From: Caenorhabditis remanei
Lineage: Eukaryota > Nematoda > Chromadorea > Rhabditida > Rhabditidae
Direction: 5' to 3'
DNA length: 64,000 nucleotides
NCBI RefSeq assembly: GCF_010183535.1
Contig: NC_071332.1
Coordinates: 8,060,001 to 8,124,000 of the forward strand
Shown: positions 11,601-22,576 of the stretch, piece by piece
How positions within the stretch are numbered: the first letter of the stretch is position 1
Layout of the letters: each line of letters opens with the position of its first letter
Notes under the pieces: model-generated
What the model was told of the DNA's origin: nothing
The model's input: only the letters and a program-made list of their open reading frames with translations
Database searches by the model: none
Program-made: the position numbers and the translations under genes

Positions 11601-14600
11601 AATTTGAAGAAATGTAAAATATAAACGCCCCACCTCAAAAAATGAGGACCGCACAATAATTGACACCCGGATGAATGTCCTCTTTTCCAAAAAGAAGTAG
11701 CGCCGTTCTTCTAGGTCATAAATTCCGGAGTCGAACACGGAGTTGAAGACGAAGGCCTGAAAAAGATATTATTCAGGAAAAGTAAGAAGTTGAGTGAAAC
11801 TAACCATTTCGGAGGGGCGTGCGCATATATGTAAAGGAATGCATAGTTTTCCCTTTTCACAGGCGAGGTCTATATCGAATCTGAAATCCAATACCAATTT
11901 TCAAAATCCGGTTATTAAATTCTCACCGTCCCCTAAAACGGCCTTCGACGAGGAACTCCGTGCCTTCGGTATGATCAGCGACATCCATCGTTGTATGAAA
12001 TTCCGGTGGAGGCGGAATAACTTCCTCTTCCATATGGTTGAAAGGTATCTGAAACAATTGTCTCAAAACTATGAGAGAATCTGCAAAACCTCACCTTTTT
12101 ATAACGGGAATAAGAGAACCGGCCACGGAACTTCGCATCGGATTGCAGTATGAAGAAGAAGAAGATGAGAAGAAGCGAAATGGAGACCTTCATGTTATCA
12201 ACTGAAATAAACTCAGAAAATAGAGTTGCTAATAGTTTAAAAAAGTTAATTTAAAAAAATAAACAATGCTTTATCGTAATAAATTGGAAGGGAAAGAAGA
12301 AAACGAAATACGAAATCACCCACCGCCCTGGGTATTTATACGACTTGTTGGACTTAGAACAGCTTGACTCCAGAAACCTCGCAAACTACATTGGTCCTCT
12401 TTCAGATGAAGCCACCGAGGTTGCAAAGAAAGGCTTGGAGTTTCTTGCACGGTGAGAAAGTAATTATTTAAAAGCTAGTAACTAGTTCATTCTAGATATG
12501 ATCTGGTTCCCAACACACGCTGGTGTGAGACATGCAAGGACAGAATGGTTCTGTCTGTTGATCGTAGCACTGCTCACGACAAGCACATATGGCGCTGTAA
12601 AAGCTGCCGGAAGCAAACTGGTTATGGAGAAAAGAAAGCCATTCGGTAATAATACAATTTTTTAAATAAAATTTGAGATGTTAATATCAGGGCCGGGACG
12701 TATTTCGAAAATAGAAAGTTAACAATACAACAAACACTCTTCATTGCTGCTGATTGGGTAGAAAACCCCGGGAAGCCCATTGATGATGTTGTCGCTCAGT
12801 TTAAAACAAGCAAGCAGACAGTGGTTGACCTACAGGAAGACTTTCGTCGAATGACAGAGCAGTGGTTTGTGCGGGAAGGCCAACGACACCTCACGCTTGG
12901 CGGACCGGGTAAGTTATTGTTATGTTATCTTATTGTTGCTAATTACGTTTACGCAATATAATTACGTTTTCTTACAGGAAAGGTGGTGGAAATAGACGAA
13001 ACACTCGTGGTGAGGGCGAAGTACAACCGAGGCCGGAATTTACGACGCAAGCAGATTTGGGTGTTTGGGATGCTGGAAAGAGGAAGCAAGAAGGTGGTTA
13101 TGTTCAGAGTACCAACACGAGACGCAGTAACACTCATTCCAATTATTGAAAAATACGTGCTGCCAGGTAATTAATTCGAAATTCTCCTTTGCCAAAGTTT
13201 TTGTTCAGGTACAACAATAATGTCGGACGGATGGGCTGCTTACAGAGGCATCTCAAACATTCCGGGATACGGTCACGGCGTAGTGAACCACAAATACAAT
13301 TTTATCAATCCTAACGATCGCTCCATCCACACTCAGGGGATCGAAGCAACGTGGAATGCACTGAAGTCAAAACTAAAGCCCAGATTCGGTACACCAGAAA
13401 ATCGCCTTGAAGGCCACATGTATAATTACATGTGGAGACGATTCTACGATAAAGAAAAACTCCTCAATCGCTTGCTAATTGAAATGGGCAGTTACCGGCG
13501 AGTAGATTCATTTGAAGACATTCATTTTTCTGATTCTTCTTCTTCTGAAAGCTCTCCTGAACGTTCCCTTCCTGCTAATTCTCCATTGCCACTCTCACCT
13601 TCCCCATCATCTTCTCCTCCAGATTCACCTTCTTCGGGAGGCGAATCATCGTCTGCAGAAGATGACAACGGAATTTATGTCAGAGATCAGGACAGGAACA
13701 AGAAAATAGTGTATCAAGAGAAAAACAGTGAAGATGAGTCCAATACTGAACAGGAAGATGAATCTGATACGGAATCGGAACATGGACCTCAAAATGAATC
13801 GGAACCTGAACCTCAAAATGAATCGGAACCTGAACCTCAAAATGAATCGGAACCTGAACCTCAAAATGAATCGGAACCTGAACCTCAAGATGACTCGGAA
13901 CCTGAACCTCAAGATGACTCGGAACCTGAACCTCAAGATGACTCGGAACCAGATATTGGTAATGATTCCTGTTAATTTTACCTGCATAAATTTCATTTTT
14001 CAGGTGCTTCTTGTGCATGCCCTTGTGAGCCTCGGTCAAGCAGGACTCGACACAGAGAACATCATCGGGAACAACACGTATCTGATTCGTCTCAAAATGG
14101 ACCAACAGTTGAAGACCAAACAACCGAACCACCTTCCGTTGCTGCAGAACATGTTCCACGGGGTTTAAGACGGAAACTCCCAACGGAGGCACCCACTGCT
14201 GTGCAGACTTCCAAAACTAATTCTGCCCTTAACTCCAAGGCCACCAAGCCGACAACAAAGGCACCTCCAAAACCGAAACCGACAACGAAGCCCAAGCCCA
14301 ACAAATCGGTCAATCCTCCAATCACAAACGCTCCAAAAACCACAAAAGCTCGAACAACTAAGAAAGCTCCGAAGCCCACGGAACCTTTGAAGCCCACGAG
14401 ACCTCCAAAGACAACAAAATCTCCGAAGCCCACGAGACCTCCAAAGACAACGAGACCTCCAAAGACAACGAAATCTCCGAAGACAACGAAATCTCCGAAG
14501 ACAACGAAAGCTCCAAAATCAACGAAAGCTCCGAAGGCAACGAAAGCTCCGAAGACCACGAAAACCCCTAAAGAAAAATCTAACCAATCCAAAAAAAAAG

Positions 14601-17600
14601 GATAATTATCATGTATTACCTTGTTTATCATGTATTTCAAATAAAGATTATAGATCCGCAAAAATCATGTTATAATAAAAAAAGCTTATTCAAATAAATT
14701 ATAAAACACATATTGAAAGAAAAACGAAAAAATTCAAAAAATAGAATGAAAATTTTGGTTCCGGGATTTTTTTTTGGTTCCGGGATTTTTTTTTGGTTCC
14801 GGTATTTTTTTTTGGTTCCGGGATTTTTTTTTCGTTCCGGGATTTTTTTTTCGTTCCGGGATTTTTTTTCGTTCCGGGATTTTTTTTTTTCGTTCCGGGA
14901 TTTTTTCTTCGTTCCGGCGTTCTAGAACAGTGCCGAAATTCCTACCTTCTCTCTCTTTCAATAACGGTTATTGTCTGTTACAGATTAGAGCTGTGTATCA
15001 GTAATTATCACTAGAATAAATTGATATCAAATTGATTTCAGTCCTCCTCTTTTTCTTCAAAACACCTCTAAAAATTACCTTCTCCCACATGTGTCCAGTC
15101 TCGTAGAATACTCGGAAGTTGCCCATAACCCATTTGGATGCAATCAGGAATCCCTGAAAGAAAAACTCGTTAACACCGTCATCTGTTCCAAGTGAAAATT
15201 CTAATAGCAAGTGTGGTTAACACCTCTATTACAGTGTTTCTTCTCGCCGACACATCTTCCGGTCTTCCGGTTTTAATTGGGCGAGAATGGTGGCGAGAAC
15301 TCAATCAAAACAGATTGGTTTTCACACTATAGTGACACAGACACACACAGTTTAGTACAACTGAGTTTACCGATGAGCAGTTGGTGTGCTCTTACAGTTA
15401 CAATGCATATAATTGTTCGCGTGTTCATTGTACAAGTGGGTGATGTTGAGAAGACGGAAAGAAACGATACAGAGAAAGAGATGGACGAAAATGAAGGGAC
15501 CGTTCTGATTTTTTGATCTCGATTTTATTTAAAAACTGGATGAAAACCTATTAGGAGTCTGATACAGCCTATTACAGACGAAAGTGCAGTAAGAATTCAA
15601 GCAAATTGACCTAATTATGAGCTGCTATACAACTTTGATTTTAGAACAATTTGTTGTTTCTAAACAACTTTTTTCCAAATAAGCTCCGATATATTTCATT
15701 CAGAAACTAATTGTTTTTGGGTTTCAGGGAACAAAACACAATTCCACTGGAGTATTTTCAGACAAAGTTATTTTGATTTGATAAAACTGTTCTGCTCTTT
15801 TTCCGAAGTTTTCAGAAATTTCAAGCATACGACTCTTAGCTATCACCCCTAACTGCTAGTTGCTAAATGATACATTGATACCCGCGTACTCTTATATGTA
15901 CATATTTGCACAAAAAAAAGAACATAAAACTCGACACTTCTGTTCGATGACTCCACTCATCACAAGTGTTTTTTCTCTCATAGAAGGGTCTGGGAACTTT
16001 TTTCTTTCTTACCTGATCTTGCATTTCAGGATTCGCTGATTTTCTCAATCCTTCAATAATCATGTGATTGTTTGGACTCCATCCGTTGGGGAAATCCCAT
16101 TGTTCTGTGCTTTCTTGTGACATTGAGGAAGGAATTCCTCCTGGATAATTGAAAACTCCCATCTTCTGAAAACAAGAAAATTGTTAAGTTTCACTTTCAG
16201 ATGTGAGACTTACACTCATATAATCGAAGACTTTCTGTGACTTTCCAGTGTTCAAAGTGTTGTAACAATTAGTGAATAGTGGCACTGCAGTACTCGTATA
16301 GAATCTTGGATTATGAGATTGAGTTCTCAGGTTGAAATCGTACCAAGTTCCATCGGTTCTATTATAGAATACATTTTGAACAGTGTCTCGAAAAACTGCC
16401 CTTCTGTTTCGGAAGATTTGAGAATTGGTTGTATCTCCAACTTGCTCGTAAAGGTACTCCATTATATCCATATTCCAGCAGAGAAGTCCATTCAAGTCAA
16501 CTGGCAGAACTTTGGTTGTTTCGATTGTTGTCAAAGATTTGTAGTCAGAGAACCATCTGGTTGAGAAGTCCCATCCAGACTCGGCGGCACTTGCAAGATC
16601 TTGATAGAACTGTTGCTTATCCATTCCATTTGCCAACTTGGCCGAGTTCACTGTATCAACCCGATAAGATTCTGGGCGTGGAACATTACTTGGAGTCTTG
16701 TATTGATAAACTTCGAACTCTTTTCCATTCAAATTCACTTTCACTGTTCTCTTCTCATTCCAGAAATTGAGTTCTTTCAAAAGAGTTGGCAAAAGTTCGG
16801 CAATGAAATCCTTGTCATTTGTCGCCTCGTAAAGCTCATAAACCATTGCAGAAAGGAGAGGAGGTTGGCTTCTCTGAAGGTAATAAACACGTCCTCCGTT
16901 CGGAACAAAACCGTGTTGATCGACCATTGTGGCGAGATTTCTGATCATACTTTTTGTTGTGTTATACATTTCACAAGCGATCAATCCCTGAAAAAGTTTA
17001 ATAAAATCTGAAACTCCTGATGCTTTGCAAACCTTGATAATCCAGTAAGCATCCCAATAATAAAATTCTCTGAAACGACCTCCGGGAACGATGAAATTAT
17101 TTGGAACATAGAGAAGAGAGTATCGAGAAGTGTGTTGCTCAATAGCTGGATCGATCTTGCGACACAAAGTTTTCCAGATTCCATTCAGTTTATAAGCCCA
17201 TTCACGGAGAGCTGGATCGGCGATAGTTGCCAATTTTGGAGGCTTCTCCTGCCAGTCGTCTGGGGTACAAGCGATAAGTTCAGTACCGGCAGCGCTGAAA
17301 CATGTTGGTTCAGATGAGGAACTTGAGCTAACTCATCAATTAGTTGTATACAGAAATCTGAAATGCTATGATACTCACCTGAAATACTCATTAACAAATG
17401 CTTGAACATCAGTTTTATTCAAATTCGCAGCTGTTGTATTCCCGAATTTGGCGTACCAAGCATTCGATACTACCACTGAAATGTAAGTTATTTCATTTCA
17501 ATTCCCCTTCTTTTTCTTCTTACATGGATCCTGTTTCATTGGCATATCAACAAACTCTTTTGAATCATTGTAAAGTGCATGATAGTTTACAGCGGCCAAT

Positions 17601-17844
17601 ATTGGTCCATTGCAATAGATAAATCTATAAAAAATAAGTGTAACAATGACGTGGAACCCTGAAAATGTCATGAGGATGACTTACGAGTTGTTTGAGTTGG
17701 TTGAATCACAGACATGAACCTATAATCATATCATTGCTTTTTATTGGATTGAATGGAAAATAAACCTACTTCAACTTGAAGGGATCCATTTGGAATAAAG
17801 CATAGAAATGCAATTGAAACTAGAGAAAACCACCGGAACAACAT
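8645..17844 (-). CDS. tre-3: Secreted trehalase (GH37)
   Basis: Hydrolyses trehalose to two glucoses. At least ten exons join in frame. The first has an N-terminal signal peptide ([16 protein letters not shown]); the ATG is at 17844. Both trehalase signatures are intact: [14 protein letters not shown] and [10 protein letters not shown]. The expected catalytic Asp lies in [10 protein letters not shown] and the catalytic Glu in [17 protein letters not shown]. The 3' exons are 16987-16214, 16165-16013, 15153-15079, 8942-8886 and 8836-8645. The intron between 15079 and 8942 is 6,136 bp and contains an entire Merlin transposon, while the other introns are roughly 45-60 bp. The last exon ends in a hydrophobic segment ([13 protein letters not shown]), suggesting a GPI or membrane anchor. 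C. elegans tre-3 lies next to ceh-32, which agrees with the order here. Confidence 0.93.
10947..11219 (+). repeat. Left terminal inverted repeat of Merlin element
   Basis: 273 bp that mirror 14662-14934. The outer part has nine iterons of about 17-20 bp, each a CCGGAAC core followed by an A tract. The outer five read CCGGAACG and the inner four CCGGAACC. The inner part is plain AT-rich sequence. Iterons of this type are candidate transposase-binding sites. Confidence 0.92.
11327..12193 (-). CDS. Secreted galectin-like protein carried by the transposon
   Basis: Five exons in one frame: 12193-12095, 12048-11927, 11880-11805, then two more to the TAA at 11327. The ATG is followed by a signal peptide ([20 protein letters not shown]). 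After a short Pro-rich stretch comes a galectin fold: [21 protein letters not shown], then [28 protein letters not shown] and [18 protein letters not shown]. Compared with the canonical sugar-contact pattern H-x-N-x-R / N / W-x-x-E-x-R, the His, outer Arg, second Asn, Glu and final Arg are kept. The first Asn is Cys and the Trp is Tyr, so sugar preference may differ. The C-terminus is a long Glu-rich tail. Frame and introns are intact, so it is probably expressible. The family assignment is by motif reading; how it came into the element is not known. Confidence 0.8.
12342..14605 (+). CDS. Merlin DDE transposase with long repetitive C-terminal tail
   Basis: Exons 12342-12451, 12496-12645, 12691-12908, 12978-13166, 13209-13958 and 14004-14605 join in frame. 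A zinc ribbon (CETCKDRM, then CKSCRKQ) precedes the ISXO2-like catalytic domain. The candidate triad is the Asp in VVEIDET, the Asp in MSDGWAAYR about 62 residues later, and the Glu in [13 protein letters not shown] about 38 residues after that. The catalytic domain ends near 13500. The tail has a Ser/Pro-rich part, an acidic minisatellite-encoded part (EPEPQNES repeats), a Cys-rich patch (CACPC) and a basic part of Lys/Thr/Pro repeats (KTTKSPK). I find no in-frame ATG upstream of the zinc ribbon in the first exon, so the true N-terminus is unresolved: a missed small exon, a frameshift or decay. Confidence 0.82.
13775..13955 (+). repeat. 24-bp minisatellite within transposase gene
   Basis: Tandem units close to GAATCGGAACCTGAACCTCA plus AAAT, about seven in all; the later ones change to GATGACTCGG at the junction. 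The unit length is a multiple of three and encodes the acidic repeat [16 protein letters not shown], so copy-number change keeps the frame open. Confidence 0.9.
14662..14934 (-). repeat. Right terminal inverted repeat of Merlin element
   Basis: Inverted copy of 10947-11219, equal in length and matching by eye through all nine iterons, including the single variant TACCGG unit. It ends in CAGTGCC next to the second copy of the GAAATTCC target duplication. Confidence 0.92.
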
Positions 17845-20310
17845 TTTACAGTTGTTGTGTTACCAAGTGAGAAAAATAGAAGTGAAGCTTCTGTGCAAAC
17901 AGTCCTCGAACCTGATGAGCACTTCTCTGCCCACGTGTTTTCAAGGAAATTACAGTTTTCTGAAAGAATTGAAAGTCTTAAAACTGTAACTTTTTGCTGA
18001 AAGCAACTAGAGAAACGGAATTATGTTATAAATAGTTTAAGGCTTCTTAAAAGTGTTGTTTGAGATGCTCAATGAAGACGAAGTCGGTCAAAATTTTGAT
18101 AAGAAAATGGGTAAAAATTTGGAGTCTTTCAAGTCATTTACAATTGACAGAACTGTGAAACAGGAAAAGGGAACAAAGAATGCGGGAAACTTTTATCGGA
18201 TGAATTAATGGAAGAACGTTTTGCAAAAATTATCCAGAAGTTTCAGAAGAAAACTTCAATACATGAGATCATAGATTCAACTTTTCAGACATTCATTTTG
18301 AATCAGTATCGAGCTGTCAACAGGAAGAAAAATGTATAGAGTTCAAAATATGATATTTTTAGTATCATAATGTCATGTCCTACTGAATTCAAGTTCATTT
18401 GAAGACTACAGTATCTACAAAAGTAGCGCTTCATTGACTCCAAAACCCTGACTAAAATAACAAGATATTGAGCGTTTTTTGAGCTTTAATAAAATCGGGA
18501 AACCGCGAAACGAGAGAAAAAGATGATCTGTGAGGGTGTCTGGTTTCGAGAGAACACAAGTTTCCTGTCCACCTATCATCTCTTTTTCCCGTCATTTTTC
18601 ATATTTCGAGTCGGTTGAAAGTCGGAGGAAAAAAGTATCGAGATCAAATAAATTTTCTCATTTCTATTTTCCACTTCCCGCTTGAAACAGAGACAAAACT
18701 CAATTATTTCAGAGTTGGGTGCGTGCGTGCGAGAGCAAAGACTTCTGAAGTTTGTGCTCCGTGAACCGAGAAGGTGGGAAAATGAGAAGGCGCCAAGGTA
18801 GAGAAGGAATTCTGAGAAAAGGTTGGAAGCAACAATATGCCGATCACATAAAAACCGAAGTTCATAAAAACTTAAATATTTGGAAGAGGAGGAGGAGCAA
18901 TTTGAAAATGATAAGAGAATAGTTTCAACTGATAACAAAAGAACTTCCATGTGCTATGTGCATGTGCAGATTATCTTTTTGATCGACCGAAATATTTGAA
19001 ACTAGAATAAGGGGGTACTGTTCTGAAAGTGTTTCTGTCCTTTTCATAGTGCATCTAACACACCTTTCAACAAATATCATTCACATTCATATTGTATTCT
19101 GGAAGTTAGTGAATGGGTTGGGAAATTTTGCATCAAAAATCATCTGAATTGGAGAGAGAGAGTGATGTCAAACATGCTGGTTTTATCAGTTGATGGTTTA
19201 TAAAGACTGTGACACTTTTAAAGAATTTCAGATTAACGGAAAAATCGGAAATTTTATGATCAGAAATCATAATTTTCGGAGAGTGATGGGGTGATTAAAA
19301 ACTGGCAGAAAAAGTTTAGAAAATGAACTGCTTCAATTTTGAAAAAAGTTATAGCACCTTCAAGTTTTTGGATGAACTTGGAACTCTCTCGTGAACTAAT
19401 TTTTGTTTTCAACACGGTATCACAGACTTTCCTATACTAAATCTGCAATTCGTCTACTTCCAATTGAGTCCTCACTTCTCAAGTACAGTTTGACACTCAA
19501 ACTAATTCTTTGTTTACTTTCCACTAGTTTTCAGTCATGACTTGTCATTCCGACTATGATTATTCATTACAAGGATTAGCAACAGACACAAAATGAACCA
19601 TGTGATGATTTCCAGGTGAATAAGATATCCGGTGACTCGTAAAATCACAATTTCATAAATAACACCCTAGAGGTTTTCTGCCTTGTCGCTTGACTCATAG
19701 ACTCTCACGTACTTTTCTCCTACCAACTCAGTCATGTTTCTAGATTGTTTCCTGGTTCATTTGAACTCAAGTTTTCTGTGATTGCTTTCAGAAACACTGA
19801 GATTGAAACAAAATAAAATTATTCATAATCAAAAATAAATAATCAAAATAAGAAAAAATAAGAGAAACATAAAAACCCACGAAATCTTTTAGAACCAGCA
19901 ATACACATTAGAAGAAATATAATGAGAGAAAAGGATATTGAAGATTTAGTTGCGGCAAAAGTGAGAAAAGTGTATGGGGCTTCGATAAAAGATTAGGGAC
20001 TTTTGAAAGTACTTGGGGATAAGTAATAGATGATATAAAAAAAGAAACTGAGCAAAAGAGGAGCAGGAAATGCATGAATCGGGCAGAGCTTTTGAATTTT
20101 CGGAATTGGTTTGAGCAAAGATTTGAGGGAGCAAAGAATTTTCAGATAGATGGTCAGTCAAATGGAAAGTCATTGTTTTCGTTTTTGGAGTCATCATGTG
20201 TGAATTGAATTAAATTTGAATTTAAAATGCAAAAGATGATACAGAATGGAACGAAAGTTGAGGTGACTAATGGGTTTGAGAGAGGGTGGTATAACAAGAG
20301 AGAATTGAGA
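17845..20310. other. tre-3 upstream region and daf-11 3' flank
   Basis: About 2.5 kb between the tre-3 ATG and the daf-11 stop, both on the minus strand. I see no coding exon or RNA gene. An open frame at 18576-18950 (minus) has no domain and a composition unlike the nearby genes. The part close to 17845 should hold the tre-3 promoter; the part close to 20310 should hold the daf-11 3' UTR. Confidence 0.5.
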
Positions 20311-22542
20311 TCAGTTCTCCGGAATAGTCGAAGCCTGACTATCCAACCTTCCGTGTCCTATAACTCTTCCAACTTCTTCTTCTTCATCCTCATCATCAAG
20401 TGGGGCACTCAGAATACTAGCCAGATCAATCGCACTGTGCTTATCATCGTCATCTCTCAGCACAACATTCATTTCAACTTCTTCTTCATGATCTTCCAAT
20501 ATTTCATTGAGAGTCATCTGACGTTTCAGCCGTTCTTCCAATTGTTTCTTTTCAGCCAACACCTTCTCTTTTGCCCGAGTTATTCTATCTTTCTGTGTCA
20601 CAGTCAGCACAGACGGAACTGGTTCCTCTCCATCTTTCCATGCGGGGACTTTTGTGAGATCTTCATTCAGTGCATCTTGGTATTCTTTCACTTTCAATTC
20701 CGATCCGTCGGCGATTCCTTCAAGCCAATAAGTCAAAAGATGTCCAAAAGTCTGAAAATAATCTTTAAACACTCAAAAACTACCTAGTTGTACTCACATC
20801 AACAGTAATATTTCCTCTCGGAGATGTAGTAAACTCTGGATAATAATCTTCTAAAAGTTGTTTACTGTACAATGTCAACTGTATCCTATCCTCCTTTCCA
20901 TTGCTTTCCATTTTCGATGCCAACATGACAGCTTCTCCGAAACAAGCGTATCGTGGAGCACTGATACCTATGACTCCAGCGAACACTTGCCCAGAATTGA
21001 ATCCCCATCGACAATTCAAGTATCTTCCAGGTCGATGCGGAATTTCAAAATGATGCAGACACTGAAAACAATATTTTTAAAAGATATAAGTAATAGGTTT
21101 CATCAAAACTATTACATCTCTTTGGAGCAAAGCGATCATGCAAATAATCCTGATGTGCTCTTTTTCTCTTGCCATTGGTAATCCTCCAGCTACACAATAG
21201 GCATCTCCGATCGTTTCCATCTGGAAGGTTTCTTTAGTTTTACCTGAATTCATCAATAAATATTCTTACTTTATAACCACCCTGTTGACTAATAATCAAA
21301 TCAAATCTTTGATACATTCCAGATAATAAAGTAACAACTTCAATCGGCTCACTCTCAGAACATAATGAAGTGAATCCAACAATATCCGAATAGAGAATTG
21401 TCGCATGTTTGTATGTGGTTGTACTCATTTTTTCTCCTCGTTTCATTTGATACGCTATCTCTTTTGGAAGAAGTTCAAACAATAACACATCGTTTTTCCT
21501 CGTCTCTTCTTCCAATTCAAGCGTTCGAATTCGTACTGTTTCATGTAATCCAGCTGTGTAAATTGTCAAATTTTTTATCATCAGATCAACCAGTGATCCT
21601 TGCATTTTGAGGACAGTATCAATAATTTTTCTGGCTAATTTCACATCGGGTCGATTTGTTCCAAAACAATTTTCGAGCATTTTAATCAGGTCATTATGCA
21701 TGTCAACCCCATCTGGAAGTACGATTGGAAGTGGGTATTTGCTCGCCTGTGCATCGTTTTGGTCGTCGATTAGAACACTTTCATCGTCATCTAAAATTAA
21801 AAAAGATAAAATTCAGTATTTTCTTCTCTCTGATCTCACCTCTTGGAATATCAGTTAGGTCCGGAACAAATTTCTTTTTCAGGCAGATTTCATAGAGCAA
21901 AACTCCAAATGAATACATATCACATTTCCTTCCAAACTCTGGAGTGACCAAATATTTATCTTGTTTCGTTCCTGTTAATGACTTCCAAATCTTTTTGAGA
22001 GCTGGGTCGAAGTAGTGTAGTTCTGAAAATGACTGCTGTTCTGAGCACAGTGGTTATGAGAGATAGTAACTACTTCAAGTCAGAAGAAACCCTGTTAAAA
22101 GGCTGAAGTTAGTTGAATCAGAAGAGTTATCGTTTTCAAAAATCGAGAGTTTGCACTTGCACTTTTGTTGCTGTGAAATAGGAAAATATTTTTTTGGAAT
22201 TTTGATTTCCCACTTCCGTATTAGTAGATAAGAACCATATCAAGTGCGCTCTAATGATAAGATTGAGAGGACGGCGACACGAGATTTTCTGCGTCTCTTT
22301 TGTAAAATTTTAGCATTGAAGCGAACCGTGTATTCCTGATATGTTCTGCAGTTTTATCCTACACTGTAGCACCTTCCATCTGGTTTCAAACCTGTCATGC
22401 ATCGATGGTTGAGCTCATTGTCTAACATCAGCATCGTTACCATGGTAAATTTTCAAAACAAAGTGTAAATTTTGGAATCAACAGTGACTTGACAACTGGC
22501 ACATAACATTTCCGTGTCTAATTATGAGTAATGATAGTTGTC

Positions 22543-22576
<34 letters not shown>

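Larger units (their letters stand above)
10947..14934 (+). mobile_element. Merlin-superfamily DNA transposon, complete, with cargo gene
   Basis: The ends are GGCACTGTTCTAGAACGCC and its inverted copy. They are flanked by the direct repeat GAAATTCC at 10939-10946 and 14935-14942, an 8-bp target-site duplication. Inverted repeats of 273 bp look identical by eye, including a shared variant iteron, which argues for recent insertion. The plus strand encodes an IS1595/IS1016-like DDE transposase, which defines Merlin; 8-9-bp duplications are typical of that superfamily. The minus strand encodes a secreted galectin-like protein. The two genes diverge from about 12194-12341. The whole element lies within one intron of tre-3. 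Strand is given by the transposase. Confidence 0.92.

Noticed and set aside
11327..12193. The galectin-like gene as an extra exon set of tre-3 on the same strand
   Set aside because: It has its own ATG, signal peptide and stop inside the transposon ends, and the tre-3 frame joins cleanly across it.
13775..13955. CRISPR-like repeat array
   Set aside because: Units are contiguous with no unique spacers and encode an in-frame peptide; the genome is eukaryotic.
13646..14661. Long open frames opposite and out of frame with the transposase tail (for example FRFRVIL or VFGAFVVFG repeats)
   Set aside because: Any frame over a repeat whose unit is a multiple of three stays open. Only the frame continuous with the DDE domain is supported.
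10947..14934. hAT or P-type element, because of the 8-bp target duplication
   Set aside because: The encoded zinc ribbon and ISXO2-like DDE domain ([22 protein letters not shown]) are Merlin features; hAT and P transposase motifs are absent.
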